Shown: positions 7,234-15,959 of the stretch, piece by piece
Layout: every line of letters begins with the position of its first letter
How positions within the stretch are numbered: position 1 is the stretch's first letter
NCBI GenBank assembly: GCA_023391835.1
Contig: JAEWAE010000048.1
Location: forward strand, 1-64,000
Direction: 5' to 3'
Length of the DNA: 64,000 bases
Source of the DNA: Bacillota bacterium
Lineage (GTDB): Bacteria > Bacillota > Clostridia > Oscillospirales > Ethanoligenentaceae
Translations under genes and position numbers: made by a program
Notes under the pieces: model-generated
Databases searched by the model: none
What the model saw: the letters and a program-made list of their open reading frames with translations, nothing else
Told to the model about the DNA's origin: nothing

Positions 7234-8049
7234 ATGGAAGAGCTTCATCTTGTAAAGTCGGACAAGTTCGGAAATGTCCAGTGTGATTTCTACACTGACG
7301 GCAAAGATTACTTCATGACCCGCGAACAAATCGGAGCAGCACTGGAATATAGCGACCCTGTCAAAGCAATCTCCAATCTTCATTCCGCGCACAAAGCCCG
7401 TATGGACAAATATTCAACTACCCTCGAAGCGAGGAAAGTTGAAGGCGATCGTGAGGTAGCTCGAAAGACAATCGCTTATCCCCGCAAGGGCATCATGGAA
7501 ATCTGCCGCTGGAGCCAGCAGCCGAAGGCTGACGCCTTCATGGACTGGACGTGGGCCGTTATGGACGCTCTGATGAGTGGAAAAGCCAAAATCCTACCCA
7601 TGTCCGAATACCAGCGCATGAAGCTTGCCGTTCAGTCAAAGAATGCGGCCGTCCGCACTGCCCGTGAATATGAGAAGCTGGCAGAAAAATACAAAGGCCA
7701 GCCGTTCGCTCAAGTTCTCGACAGCTATGCCACGAAAGAGCTGACTGGTGAACACCTGATCCCGCTGCCTGCGACGCAAAAAGGATACAGCGCCGGCGAG
7801 ATCGGCGAAATGTTCGGCATCTCAGGTACGGCAGTGGGCATCATCGCCAACCGGAACGGGCTTAAAGTTGATAAAGTGACTGGCGAATACCGTCACGACA
7901 AATCCCGCTCAAGCAGTAAAGAAGTCCCGAATTTTTACTATTTCGACTGTGCACTCCCGGAATTTGAAAAGCTGGCCGCTCAGTGGAAAGCCGATCATAC
8001 CAAGAAAAAGGCGCCTCGTGGCAGCACGGTGCAGGAGGTGTCGGCATGA
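7234..8049 (+). CDS. BRO-N family phage antirepressor
   Basis: A 271-residue protein. The N-terminal 110 residues fit the BRO-N domain (DGKDYFMTREQIGAALEYS, then YPRKGIMEICRWSQQPKA, then DWTWAVMDAL). The C-terminal half contains a helix-turn-helix (YSAGEIGEMFGISGTAVGI). Such proteins act as antirepressors or early regulators. Start at ATG 7234, with AAAGG upstream; the longer open frame is not supported. Its stop overlaps the next ATG by four bases. Confidence 0.88.
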   Translation: MEELHLVKSDKFGNVQCDFYTDGKDYFMTREQIGAALEYSDPVKAISNLHSAHKARMDKYSTTLEARKVEGDREVARKTIAYPRKGIMEICRWSQQPKADAFMDWTWAVMDALMSGKAKILPMSEYQRMKLAVQSKNAAVRTAREYEKLAEKYKGQPFAQVLDSYATKELTGEHLIPLPATQKGYSAGEIGEMFGISGTAVGIIANRNGLKVDKVTGEYRHDKSRSSSKEVPNFYYFDCALPEFEKLAAQWKADHTKKKAPRGSTVQEVSA

Positions 8050-8495
8050 CAAACGGGTCTATGGATTCCTCGCGGAGAGACGTAACCGATGAAATCGACG
8101 AGCTGGTCGCCCAGTCCGTCCATATCGACGAGGCTGATATTCATGAGCGGTATGAATTTCTCACCAAACTTCTGAACCTAACGCAGCGCCAATCGTCGGA
8201 AATCCTTGACGGTTTCTTCAAGGTTTCGAAAGAATACGACGAATTGGCGGACGAATATCACGATCTTGTCCAGAAATACAACCGCACCCCCGGGTTGCTC
8301 TTTGTCTCGTTTTCGGTTGACCCAGTGGGGACCTTGGAAATCTTGCTTCGTGATATCGAACGCATGGAAAAGATTGAGGATCAGTCCGGCGAATCATGGA
8401 AATGGGAGCTGAGCCTGAGCTTTCGGAACCGGCTCAAGATCGCATGGAGATTGATTTTCCGCCCGAGGGTAAAGGCGGTGGATTCCGATGCCTGA
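8046..8495 (+). CDS. Hypothetical early phage protein, acidic and helical
   Basis: A 149-residue protein, starting at ATG 8046 within an ATGA overlap and preceded by AGGAGG. It is rich in Glu and Asp, predicted helical over residues 15-80, with a basic C-terminus. No family recognised. Part of the tightly packed early operon. Confidence 0.65.
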   Translation: MTNGSMDSSRRDVTDEIDELVAQSVHIDEADIHERYEFLTKLLNLTQRQSSEILDGFFKVSKEYDELADEYHDLVQKYNRTPGLLFVSFSVDPVGTLEILLRDIERMEKIEDQSGESWKWELSLSFRNRLKIAWRLIFRPRVKAVDSDA

Positions 8496-8745
8496 CGTTT
8501 CCTTAGTCCGTGGTGTCCCGCGGAAGAACATCATTCCGGTGGTCGTGGCCGCCAAGCAGATCGGCATGAAAGTGGACACGCTGGAAGCCTGGATCAAGCA
8601 AGGCGATTGCCCGTTCGGCGTCTACATAAAAAAGGCAGGCCGGACGCACGGCAGCTTCACGATCTTCCGGACCCGGTTCGAAAAATATATGGCCGGCGGA
8701 GATATGAGGCCGGGCGCTCAGGAGGATGGCAATGAAACCGCTTGA
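8488..8745 (+). CDS. Excisionase-like helix-turn-helix protein
   Basis: An 85-residue protein with a MerR/excisionase-like winged-helix pattern (VVVAAKQIGMKVDTLEAWI, then a wing with KKAGRTHGSF). It overlaps the gene before it by eight bases. It could be the missing excisionase or an early regulator; the sequence alone cannot tell. Confidence 0.65.
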   Translation: MPDVSLVRGVPRKNIIPVVVAAKQIGMKVDTLEAWIKQGDCPFGVYIKKAGRTHGSFTIFRTRFEKYMAGGDMRPGAQEDGNETA

Positions 8746-9085
8746 TCTGTTTTCTACCCGCCGCCGTGAGCTCCACCCGGAACGCTGGCAGCCCGATGAG
8801 CGGGACAATCCGCGCATTGTGGCTCAACTGAGGGACAATTACGACTGCACATGCGATATGTGCGGTGCTGACAGTGAGGAGGCGGCAGAGGCATTCAAGC
8901 TCTACATGACATTTCGTAACTCGGAGCTTTCCGTCTGTAAAGACGACATACAGGGTTTCTTTGCCGATTGCTACTGGTCCGTCGAGGGAGATATCGAAAA
9001 ATACTACGCTGAAAATTCGGAACTTATCGGCATCATCAATCTTGTGCTCTGCCCGGAATGGGTGGAAGAAAGGATTCAAGGGTAA
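8732..9085 (+). CDS. Hypothetical early phage protein with Cys cluster
   Basis: A 117-residue acidic protein starting at ATG 8732, six bases after AGGAGG; an in-frame ATG at 8726 touches the ribosome site and is less likely. A CTCDMCG cluster near residue 40 could bind metal. Function unknown. Confidence 0.6.
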   Translation: MKPLDLFSTRRRELHPERWQPDERDNPRIVAQLRDNYDCTCDMCGADSEEAAEAFKLYMTFRNSELSVCKDDIQGFFADCYWSVEGDIEKYYAENSELIGIINLVLCPEWVEERIQG

Positions 9086-9089
9086 TTTT

Positions 9090-9545
9090 ATGAACGATCC
9101 GCTTTTTGAAATTGAAAACAGCGTTTCCGGCATGGGTCTCATCATCGGCAAAGGCATGATGGCTCTGGACGCCCTGATGCAGAATTACTTCGATAAACCG
9201 AGCGATTCTATCAGCTGCCCTTCGGCTGACAAAATAAATTCCGTCAACGATCCCTCCTTTGCAATTTTGGACGACTACTGCCGGTTTCAAACGATAGGCG
9301 AAATCGCTTTTGATTACTTCGACGATCTGGAAAAGAAACTGTATGCCTTGGAAAAGCGGATCGGTGAACTTCGGAAAGAGTCCGGCACCGCCGCACCCGA
9401 TGATTCCACTCTTTGTTCGGCGCTGGCCATGCTCCGGCAGATCAAAAACCCCGCCGCCATCAAGCGCATCTATGATTTTGCTTATCGCCTCTACATAAAG
9501 GAATCCGCCCCGGCCGCGCCAACGACCAAAGCGGACAAGCGGTAA
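9090..9545 (+). CDS. Hypothetical early phage protein, 151 residues
   Basis: Begins at ATG 9090, four bases after the previous stop. The central part is a coiled-coil-like helix (DDLEKKLYALEKRIGELRKE). The C-terminus has the IKRIYDFAYRLYI pattern that recurs in small proteins of Clostridia phages. No function assigned. Confidence 0.65.
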   Translation: MNDPLFEIENSVSGMGLIIGKGMMALDALMQNYFDKPSDSISCPSADKINSVNDPSFAILDDYCRFQTIGEIAFDYFDDLEKKLYALEKRIGELRKESGTAAPDDSTLCSALAMLRQIKNPAAIKRIYDFAYRLYIKESAPAAPTTKADKR

Positions 9546-9611
9546 CAATATAGCACCATCATTTTACCGCATTCGTGCCCGTTTTTCAAGACATAGGAGG
9601 CATTCATTTTT

Positions 9612-9842
9612 ATGAAAAAGGCTGTCGTTGCCCTTGACTTACGCACAATCAAAAAGATTATAGGCAACGCCCCATTATCAGAGCTTACGGAAGTGCTCAA
9701 TTTGCACGAGACATATTTAAAAAGCAGCCCTCCTGGGTCGTCGTGCTTAGCATTATACGCGGTATATTTGTTCGGCTATATCTCCGGCGTCCGGACAGAG
9801 CGGAAACGCCGGAAATGCGGCAGGGGAGGGGCTTCGAATTGA
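9612..9842 (+). CDS. Hypothetical small phage protein with one hydrophobic segment
   Basis: A 76-residue protein behind AGGAGG at 9595-9600. The middle (about residues 45-62) is moderately hydrophobic and may be a membrane helix; the C-terminus is very basic. Its stop overlaps the next start. Confidence 0.55.
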   Translation: MKKAVVALDLRTIKKIIGNAPLSELTEVLNLHETYLKSSPPGSSCLALYAVYLFGYISGVRTERKRRKCGRGGASN

Positions 9843-10135
9843 CTGAACTCATCACCATTCATATCGACACCCACCCGAGCGGCCGGGGATTTCGTATCAC
9901 CGACAGATGGCCCGGGCACTGCCGCCATCTGGATTATCAATTTTGGGATATTGGCGACGCGCTGAAAACGGCCTTTCGCATCCGGCGCGTTTTGGAACGG
10001 GGCTGCCACGTCCGCATCCCGGATAAAAGCATCATCATTTCTCAGGAATCCATCGAGCGGAACGCTTTGCTCACGGAAAACAACCGGCAAGCCTATGCCG
10101 GCATCATGACAGGAAAGGTCAAGGTGACAAAATGA
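9839..10135 (+). CDS. Hypothetical small phage protein (TTG start)
   Basis: A 98-residue protein. TTG at 9839 overlaps the preceding TGA and follows GGGAGGGG; the ATG/TTG codons further upstream lie inside the previous gene. The content is mixed alpha/beta with many His and Arg. No family recognised. Confidence 0.55.
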   Translation: MTELITIHIDTHPSGRGFRITDRWPGHCRHLDYQFWDIGDALKTAFRIRRVLERGCHVRIPDKSIIISQESIERNALLTENNRQAYAGIMTGKVKVTK

Positions 10136-10485
10136 CCCACGCTGACATGAAAGCGGCCGTCCTCGCCTACATACGCAAGCAGCGCGGCGTTTCCTTCGTG
10201 GAGTTGGAGCAGCTCTTCACCGATAAGGGTTACCCGTGGGAGGGCGGCCTCGAATACTACAGTGGCGCGTGTGACAACGTGGTGTTCTGGACCGGGTGGA
10301 ACGCCGACGCCTATAACATTCTAATCGAGCTCAAGCGAGACGGCCTGATTCACTTCGCGCCCGCCGCTCCGGTGATTTACCTAATCGACGGCAAGGGGCT
10401 GTCCTGCCCGGTGGTGCATTCGAACCGCCAGTATAAAACCCCGCACTGGCTGCCTATCGTGCTGCAGCCGGGTCCGGAAGTGTAA
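10132..10485 (+). CDS. Hypothetical phage protein, winged-helix-like
   Basis: A 117-residue protein starting in an ATGA overlap. The N-terminal part (MKAAVLAYIRKQRGVSFVEL) looks like a winged-helix start; the remainder is strand-rich and ends in a segment with several His and Trp. No function assigned. Confidence 0.6.
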   Translation: MTHADMKAAVLAYIRKQRGVSFVELEQLFTDKGYPWEGGLEYYSGACDNVVFWTGWNADAYNILIELKRDGLIHFAPAAPVIYLIDGKGLSCPVVHSNRQYKTPHWLPIVLQPGPEV

Positions 10486-10499
10486 AGCACAATAGAAGC

Positions 10500-10527
10500 A
10501 GGGCGGCGTCCTTTCGCCGCCCTCTAT
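10500..10527 (+). terminator. Hairpin terminator before the primase gene
   Basis: A perfect nine-base-pair GC stem (AGGGCGGCG and CGCCGCCCT) with a six-base loop, followed by CTATTTT. It separates the small early genes from the primase-helicase gene and may reduce its expression. Confidence 0.6.
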
Positions 10528-10546
10528 TTTACAGGCGGGTGATAAA

Positions 10547-13273
10547 TTGGACAAACTGGATTTTGCTTTGAAATACGCCGCTCTCGGGTTCCCTGTGTTT
10601 CCGCTGCATACGGTTATGGCAAACGGCATCTGCTCATGTGGACACCGAGACTGCAAAAGCATCGGCAAGCACCCGCGAACTATAAACGGAGTGAAGGACG
10701 CCAGCACCGACCCATGGCAAATCCGAAAATGGTGGGCCTCATGGCCGGACGCCAATATCGGCTTAGCCACCGGGTCCGTGAGCGGCTATGTGATACTGGA
10801 TATCGACAACGACGACGCCGGAGCATGCGGCTCGGATTCTCTGCTTACCTGGGCGCACGAAAAGGCCTATAATCTGCCGGACACATGGCAGGTTCTGACC
10901 GGTGGCGGCGGAGTGCATTTTTATTTCCGCACGGTCGAGAAAATTAAGAACCGGGCGGGCGTGCTGCCGGGTGTGGACGTTCGCGGCGAGGGCGGCTATG
11001 TAGTGGCTCCGCCGAGCAATCATGTGAGCGGGCATTTATACGAATGGGAAAATAGTCCGGACGATATGGACGCGCTGGAGTTGCCGCCAGAGATCCGTGC
11101 GCTGATGCTGTCCAGGGCCGAACCCGAAGCACCTGGCGGTTTTACCGTGCCGGAATCGGTTGCAGAAGGCGTTCGAAACGCTACCATGTTCAAGCTGGCC
11201 AGCAGCCTCAAAGCGAAAGGATTGTCCGACGATGCGATTCTGGCAGCGGTGTCGGCGGAAAACATCCGACGCTGTTCCCCTCCACTCGGCGACCGGGAGC
11301 TGGAAACGATCTGCCGGAGTGTCGGCCGCTACCAGCCGGGCGACGCCCTTGACAAGATGCAGTCAGAAGCCGGGGCCGCGGTGGCTCTGGATACGGCTGT
11401 AGACGGCGAAGCCTCAGAGCTGACCAGCGAAAAAACGATGCAAAGCCTTTTTGCCATCACCGACGAGCTGGAACGGGCCCGGAAAACTGCGGAGCTGCGC
11501 AAGCGGGCACGGGAGCTGCATTGTGTCCGGGACTTCGACCAGATTTTGAAGATATACGGTGAAAAAGTACGGCGGGAATCGGCTCCGGCCGACCCGGCGG
11601 AACATATGACGGCCTTCACCGACGCGCCCTTACAGCTCGCCTGCCGAGGCTATGAAACGGACGATACCGGTATATCCGGTTCCGACGGTCAGATATGTTC
11701 GCACCCGATCTTGCCGGTGTCCGAGCTCACCGATGTGGACAGCGGGCTCGAAAAAACAGAGATCGCATTCCGGCGGGCGGGTCCGTGGAAATCGGTCATA
11801 GCCGACCGCTCGACGCTTGCCAGCCGCACGGCGATCATATCGTTGGCCGACCGTGGGATCGCGGTCAATTCCGAGAACGCGAAACTTCTGATTCAGTATC
11901 TGGCCGACATGGAAGCCTGGAATCAGAAGCAAATCCCGCGCTTTCGGTCTGTCTCAAATCTCGGCTGGGTGGGCGGTGACTTTTCACCCTATATGCCCGA
12001 TCTGAAATTCAGCGGCGAAGAAGCCTATCGTGGCCTTTACGACGCGGTGCACACGTCCGGCAGTCGGGATGCTTGGTTGCAGTCAACTGCAAAAGTTCGG
12101 AATGAGAGTTTTATCGGGCGGGTGGCTCTGGCGGCGAGCTTCACGGCGCCGCTCATCGGTATGATGAACAAGCTGTGCTTCATCGTACATATCTGGGGCG
12201 GCACAGGCTACGGGAAAAGCGTGGCACTGATGCTGGCAATGTCGGTGTGGGGCAACCCGGCGATCGGCGGCGACGGGCTGGTGACGACGTTTAACGCAAC
12301 GGTGGTCGGCATGGAACGCTTGGCCGGATTCTTCCGGTCGCTCCCTCTTGCGCTGGACGAGCTGCAGTGCCGGACGATGGGCTTGCGAAACGACTTTGAG
12401 ACAATTGTCTATATGCTCTGCGAGGGGCGCGGCAGGTCTCGCGGCAAAAAGGCCGGCGGGCTGGAACTGGTGCCGTGGTGGCGCAACTGCACGATCTCGA
12501 CGGGCGAACAGCCGCTCACAGAAGAAATGTCCGGCGGCGGGGCAAAGAACCGGAATATCGACATTCAGTGCCGCGAGGCGATCTTTCCGGATGCGCCCGC
12601 CGTGGCAAACTGCATACAGGAAAATTACGGCTGGGCCGGGCCGGAATATATAAAGGGGCTGCAGCAGCGCGGCGTCCGGCAGCGGGCCGAGGAACTTTAC
12701 AGCGCGTTCTATAAGGCAATACAGGAAAGCGGTGCCGCGACAGACAAGCAGGCTATGGAAGCGGCGATGCTGGCGGTCGGAGATTATTTTTCGAGCGTCT
12801 TTGTGTTCGGCATCGAGAAGCACGAAGCTTTCCGACAAGCCGAGGCGTTTCTAAACGGCATGAAGCGGTACACTCTCAGCAACGAGGATGTGGATGACAC
12901 CGCGCATATTTATGACTGGCTGATCGGTTGGATCGCGTCGAATACGGCCCGGTTCAATGCCGTCAGTCCGGAATTCAACGAAATTTGGGGCGTCAAGCAG
13001 GAGGACGGCGGATACTGGATAATCGCGTCGAGGCTGCAGGAGGCATTCCGAAACGCCGGCATCTCCTATCGCAAGGCGCTATCGGGATTGGCCGACAAGG
13101 GGAAAATCGAAGCGTTCACTTTTCCGAATCAGCAGAAGGCTGAATACACGCGGCACTATCGCATGTGTGGGGCGAATCCGCGGGCGGTTCATGTGCTGCC
13201 TGAGACCGAAAAACCGGGATCGGATGACTTTATTGAGATTGATCCGGACGAAATGCCGAGCTTTTTGAAATAA
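10547..13273 (+). CDS. Primase-polymerase fused to DUF927 helicase
   Basis: A 908-residue replication protein starting with TTG 10547. Residues 1-190 form a bifunctional primase-polymerase domain: GKHPR near 40, the metal-binding DID at 85-87, and GGGGVHFYF at 119-127. A PriCT-like helical segment follows around 205-265. The C-terminal half is a DUF927-type P-loop ATPase with Walker A GGTGYGKS near residue 550 and a Walker B-like LALDE near 600. Such fusions initiate and unwind at an origin that commonly lies just downstream, and the iteron-rich region after this gene fits. No phage DNA polymerase or single-strand-binding protein is encoded. Confidence 0.9.
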   Translation: MDKLDFALKYAALGFPVFPLHTVMANGICSCGHRDCKSIGKHPRTINGVKDASTDPWQIRKWWASWPDANIGLATGSVSGYVILDIDNDDAGACGSDSLLTWAHEKAYNLPDTWQVLTGGGGVHFYFRTVEKIKNRAGVLPGVDVRGEGGYVVAPPSNHVSGHLYEWENSPDDMDALELPPEIRALMLSRAEPEAPGGFTVPESVAEGVRNATMFKLASSLKAKGLSDDAILAAVSAENIRRCSPPLGDRELETICRSVGRYQPGDALDKMQSEAGAAVALDTAVDGEASELTSEKTMQSLFAITDELERARKTAELRKRARELHCVRDFDQILKIYGEKVRRESAPADPAEHMTAFTDAPLQLACRGYETDDTGISGSDGQICSHPILPVSELTDVDSGLEKTEIAFRRAGPWKSVIADRSTLASRTAIISLADRGIAVNSENAKLLIQYLADMEAWNQKQIPRFRSVSNLGWVGGDFSPYMPDLKFSGEEAYRGLYDAVHTSGSRDAWLQSTAKVRNESFIGRVALAASFTAPLIGMMNKLCFIVHIWGGTGYGKSVALMLAMSVWGNPAIGGDGLVTTFNATVVGMERLAGFFRSLPLALDELQCRTMGLRNDFETIVYMLCEGRGRSRGKKAGGLELVPWWRNCTISTGEQPLTEEMSGGGAKNRNIDIQCREAIFPDAPAVANCIQENYGWAGPEYIKGLQQRGVRQRAEELYSAFYKAIQESGAATDKQAMEAAMLAVGDYFSSVFVFGIEKHEAFRQAEAFLNGMKRYTLSNEDVDDTAHIYDWLIGWIASNTARFNAVSPEFNEIWGVKQEDGGYWIIASRLQEAFRNAGISYRKALSGLADKGKIEAFTFPNQQKAEYTRHYRMCGANPRAVHVLPETEKPGSDDFIEIDPDEMPSFLK

Positions 13274-13275
13274 TT

Positions 13276-13589
13276 GTTCCGCCTACTATATTACGCGGAA
13301 CGCAGGCGGAACAATAGGCGGAACGGCGAAAACAGCTTATTTACTATATCTTTTATGCTTTTAATCTATATGTTCCGCCTGTTCCGCTGGATTGAATGTA
13401 GCCATACGCGCGAGGATGATTAGAAATACTGAGTAACTCGAATTCAACTCAACTTATATATAAGTTTTATATAAAAATCAAAATAAGGCGGAACAGGCGG
13501 AACAAGAGCCGCAAAACCGCACCGGCACTGGATTTGTGGCGTTCCGCGTAGTCAAAAAAGTACCGGAACATACGCGGAACAGGCGGAAC
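13276..13589. other. Candidate phage replication origin with iterons
   Basis: A non-coding stretch holding at least eleven copies of GCGGAAC or its complement. Seven are the longer GGCGGAAC: 13276-13283, 13305-13312, 13317-13324, 13372-13379, 13487-13494, 13496-13503, 13582-13589. Four are the shorter form: 13295, 13381, 13541, 13574. They flank AT-rich stretches, including a perfect 16-bp palindrome AACTTATATATAAGTT at 13451-13466. Iterons next to an AT-rich unwinding region directly behind an initiator-type primase-helicase are the layout of a theta origin. Confidence 0.75.
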
Positions 13590-13607
13590 GTCAGGAGGAG
13601 CGACAGG

Positions 13608-14048
13608 ATGAATTATTTCAAAGAGGCGGAAGAAGTCCTTTATAATCGCAAGAAGCTGGGGCAGGCACTCGCAAATCTGAAACGACGCTGTGACCGGTTG
13701 ATGCATTCCGGCGCGCCTCATGAGATCGGCGGTATGGATTATGCAAGCCCCAGCGTGGACGGCGGGATGGTGAGCAATACGATGCAGGACTGCTTGGACC
13801 TCATCGAGACTAACCGAGAGATTGCCCGAACCGAAGAGAAAATCCGAGAGGTCGACGACGTTCTCCACCAGCTTCCCGACGAGGATTGCGAGCTGCTGAT
13901 GATGTGGTACGTCGACGGGCTGCCGAAAGAGCAGATCGGCAGAGAGCTGCATTATTCATCCCGGCATACAGTTTACGACCACAAAAATCATGCGGTTGCC
14001 CAGTTTGCCATTCTGTATTTCGGAGCGCCAGCTTTGAACAGTGTTTGA
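13608..14048 (+). CDS. ArpU/RinA-like late transcription regulator
   Basis: A 146-residue protein starting at ATG 13608 behind AGGAGGAG. The N-terminal half is helical; the C-terminal half resembles a sigma region 4-like helix-turn-helix (LPDEDCELLMMWYVDGL, then KEQIGRELHYS). This is the plan of ArpU/RinA-type activators that sit between replication and packaging genes in Firmicutes phages and turn on late genes. Confidence 0.75.
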   Translation: MNYFKEAEEVLYNRKKLGQALANLKRRCDRLMHSGAPHEIGGMDYASPSVDGGMVSNTMQDCLDLIETNREIARTEEKIREVDDVLHQLPDEDCELLMMWYVDGLPKEQIGRELHYSSRHTVYDHKNHAVAQFAILYFGAPALNSV

Positions 14049-14147
14049 GGGGAAAAAGAGGGTACACTCTGGTACGAAAAAGTGTGATATACTTATAGCG
14101 TGAAATAGCGGTTGGAGAAATCCAGCTGCTATCATTTACCTCCAGCG

Positions 14148-14176
14148 TTGACTTTTTGCATATACAGGGCTACTAT
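14148..14176 (+). promoter_or_regulatory. Promoter of the Ser-rich membrane moron
   Basis: TTGACT at 14148-14153, 17-bp spacer, TACTAT at 14171-14176, 25 bases before the start codon. Confidence 0.7.
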
Positions 14177-14201
14177 AAAGAAAAAAGCTGGAGATAATCA
14201 A

Positions 14202-14588
14202 ATGTACAGACCACGTCCGCATCCGAGCTTTATGCATGCTCCAAACAAAAACGCGGGTTGCGGATGTTTTACGCTCATCCTTATTATCGTAATTATTATT
14301 TTATTAATATCTTCGGCAATTCATTCGCAATCACAGTATAGCTCCACTTATCCAGATTACAGCAGTTTTGATGATTCTAATTCAAGTTCAGTCGCAAGTT
14401 CAAGCGCAACGTCGCGTTACTATTCCTCAAGTTATAATTCATCCGATACTAATAATAATTCTGGATATACCACTTCAACATACAGCTCAGCCAGTTATGG
14501 TGGTGGTGGAAAAACAGAGCATGTTAATGGCTATTACAGAAAAGACGGGACTTATGTGCATAGCTACTACAGAAGGCCGAGGAAATAG
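14202..14588 (+). CDS. Ser/Tyr-rich single-TM protein (moron)
   Basis: A 128-residue protein starting at ATG 14202 behind GGAG. After a short basic N-terminus and a GCGC cluster there is one membrane helix (about residues 22-42), then a low-complexity Ser/Tyr/Asn stretch and a C-terminal motif GYYRKDGTYVHSYYRR. That tail resembles short surface motifs seen in many bacterial proteins. Own promoter before and own terminator after make it a self-contained expression unit. Not holin-like: one TM and a long polar tail. Function unknown. Confidence 0.7.
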   Translation: MYRPRPHPSFMHAPNKNAGCGCFTLILIIVIIILLISSAIHSQSQYSSTYPDYSSFDDSNSSSVASSSATSRYYSSSYNSSDTNNNSGYTTSTYSSASYGGGGKTEHVNGYYRKDGTYVHSYYRRPRK

Positions 14589-14628
14589 TGGCGTAAAATA
14601 ATTGCCGCTTTTATAGATTCATGATTTT

Positions 14629-14656
14629 GCCGTCCGATTATTCGGGCGGCTTTTTT
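14629..14656 (+). terminator. Intrinsic terminator upstream of the phage sigma factor
   Basis: Eight-base-pair stem (GCCGTCCG and CGGGCGGC, one G-T pair), six-base loop and six T. It ends the membrane moron. The sigma gene starts only 31 bases later, with no room for a normal promoter in between. Confidence 0.85.
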
Positions 14657-14687
14657 GTACCCATTTTTCAGAGGGGAGGCGATCCAC

Positions 14688-15944
14688 TTGACAAACGAAG
14701 AGCTGGCCATGCGCATCAAGAAAGGCGAAACCGCGTTGTCCGAGCAGTTGTGGTTTCGCGTCCTCCCCAAAGTAAAAAAATATGCCTATCAGTATAGAGA
14801 CTATGGCGGGCAAACGAATTGGGTCGAGCTTGACGATCTCATTCAAAGCGGATTCCTCGCCATGATGGACGCCGTCAAGCACTACGACCCCACAAAAGGC
14901 TATGAATTCGAGGCCTATTTGAAGTTTCCGATGATAGAGCACATGCGCAAATGCATCGGAGAAAGTCAGAATAGAACATTTCAGCCTCTTAAGGGGTCCG
15001 ACCGTCTGGATCGGGTGGTTTCCCGAATGGAGAACGCCGATGTTTCGCTGGGCGACACCATTGAATCCGACGTGGCGGCGGAAGATTTTGAAAAGCTTAT
15101 TGATGATGTATCGGCCAGACAGGACCTCGTTCATCTGATAGTCATAGCCAAAGAACACCTTACCAGAAAGCAGTTGGAATTAATTGTCCTGAGATATTAT
15201 TTCGGGATCCCCTATTCAGTTTTGGCCAAAAAGTACAATCAGACAGAGCATGGTGTGCAGCATTCTGCTACGAGCGCGGTCCGTTTTTTGCGTGATCTTC
15301 CCGAGATGCAGGCATTACGTTCCCAGTATGTCGATCAGCACACGGATTTCTACAAGCGCAAGGGCCTTACTTCATTCAATGCCTCATGGACATCGGTGGT
15401 TGAAGACCTAACCGAAATCCGCGAGAATCTCAACCAGAAATATATCCCACCGATGACGAAGAAGCAGCTGGACGAGCTGCGGCCTAAAAAGCATGTGAGG
15501 CATTACAGCCAGCAAACCATCAACGGCGTGATTCAAATGGCGTTGCGGGCTTGCCCTTATGAGGATATTTCAAAGAAATACGATATGCCCATCAATACGA
15601 TACGCGGCGTAATGCGGCGCCGTAAGCTGAACCACGCAACAAAAGGCGAAGTCCTTTTTGATGAGATTGTCTCTTTAAAAAACCAGGGCCACATTGTCAA
15701 GGACATTGCTTTAGCCCTTCGCATTTCGGAAAGCACCGTTACCGTCAATATCCGAAAGGCTAAGGCACAGGGCAAAATTCATTCGATTCAGATTGAGCTC
15801 GACCCGCGCGTTATATCTGCCATACTTCGGCTGCATCAAAGAGGCGTCAGCGTTACAAAAATGGGAGCGCACTTTGGGTTGGACAGGCATAGACTTTCCG
15901 ACATATGTCGAGCTTTCGATAGCCAGTCCAGCCCAGCCGCATGA
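14688..15944 (+). CDS. Phage sigma-70-like factor with three extra HTH segments
   Basis: A 418-residue protein starting with TTG 14688 behind GAGGGGAGG. Residues 45-92 match sigma region 2 (ELDDLIQSGFLAMMDAV, then HYDPTKGYEF). Residues 157-202 match region 4 (LTRKQLELIVLRYYFGIPYS). The C-terminal half holds three further helix-turn-helix-like units at about 276-312, 324-360 and 372-410. Ordinary phage sigma factors of this kind end after region 4. It sits immediately before the packaging genes, so it probably directs late transcription; the extra HTHs could add upstream promoter contacts. Confidence 0.82.
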   Translation: MTNEELAMRIKKGETALSEQLWFRVLPKVKKYAYQYRDYGGQTNWVELDDLIQSGFLAMMDAVKHYDPTKGYEFEAYLKFPMIEHMRKCIGESQNRTFQPLKGSDRLDRVVSRMENADVSLGDTIESDVAAEDFEKLIDDVSARQDLVHLIVIAKEHLTRKQLELIVLRYYFGIPYSVLAKKYNQTEHGVQHSATSAVRFLRDLPEMQALRSQYVDQHTDFYKRKGLTSFNASWTSVVEDLTEIRENLNQKYIPPMTKKQLDELRPKKHVRHYSQQTINGVIQMALRACPYEDISKKYDMPINTIRGVMRRRKLNHATKGEVLFDEIVSLKNQGHIVKDIALALRISESTVTVNIRKAKAQGKIHSIQIELDPRVISAILRLHQRGVSVTKMGAHFGLDRHRLSDICRAFDSQSSPAA

Positions 15945-15959
15945 AAGGAGGCCGTTCAC

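Noticed and set aside
13276..13589. CRISPR-like repeats
   Set aside because: The repeat is only 7-8 bases, occurs in both orientations and at irregular spacing; no cas genes. Fits iterons.
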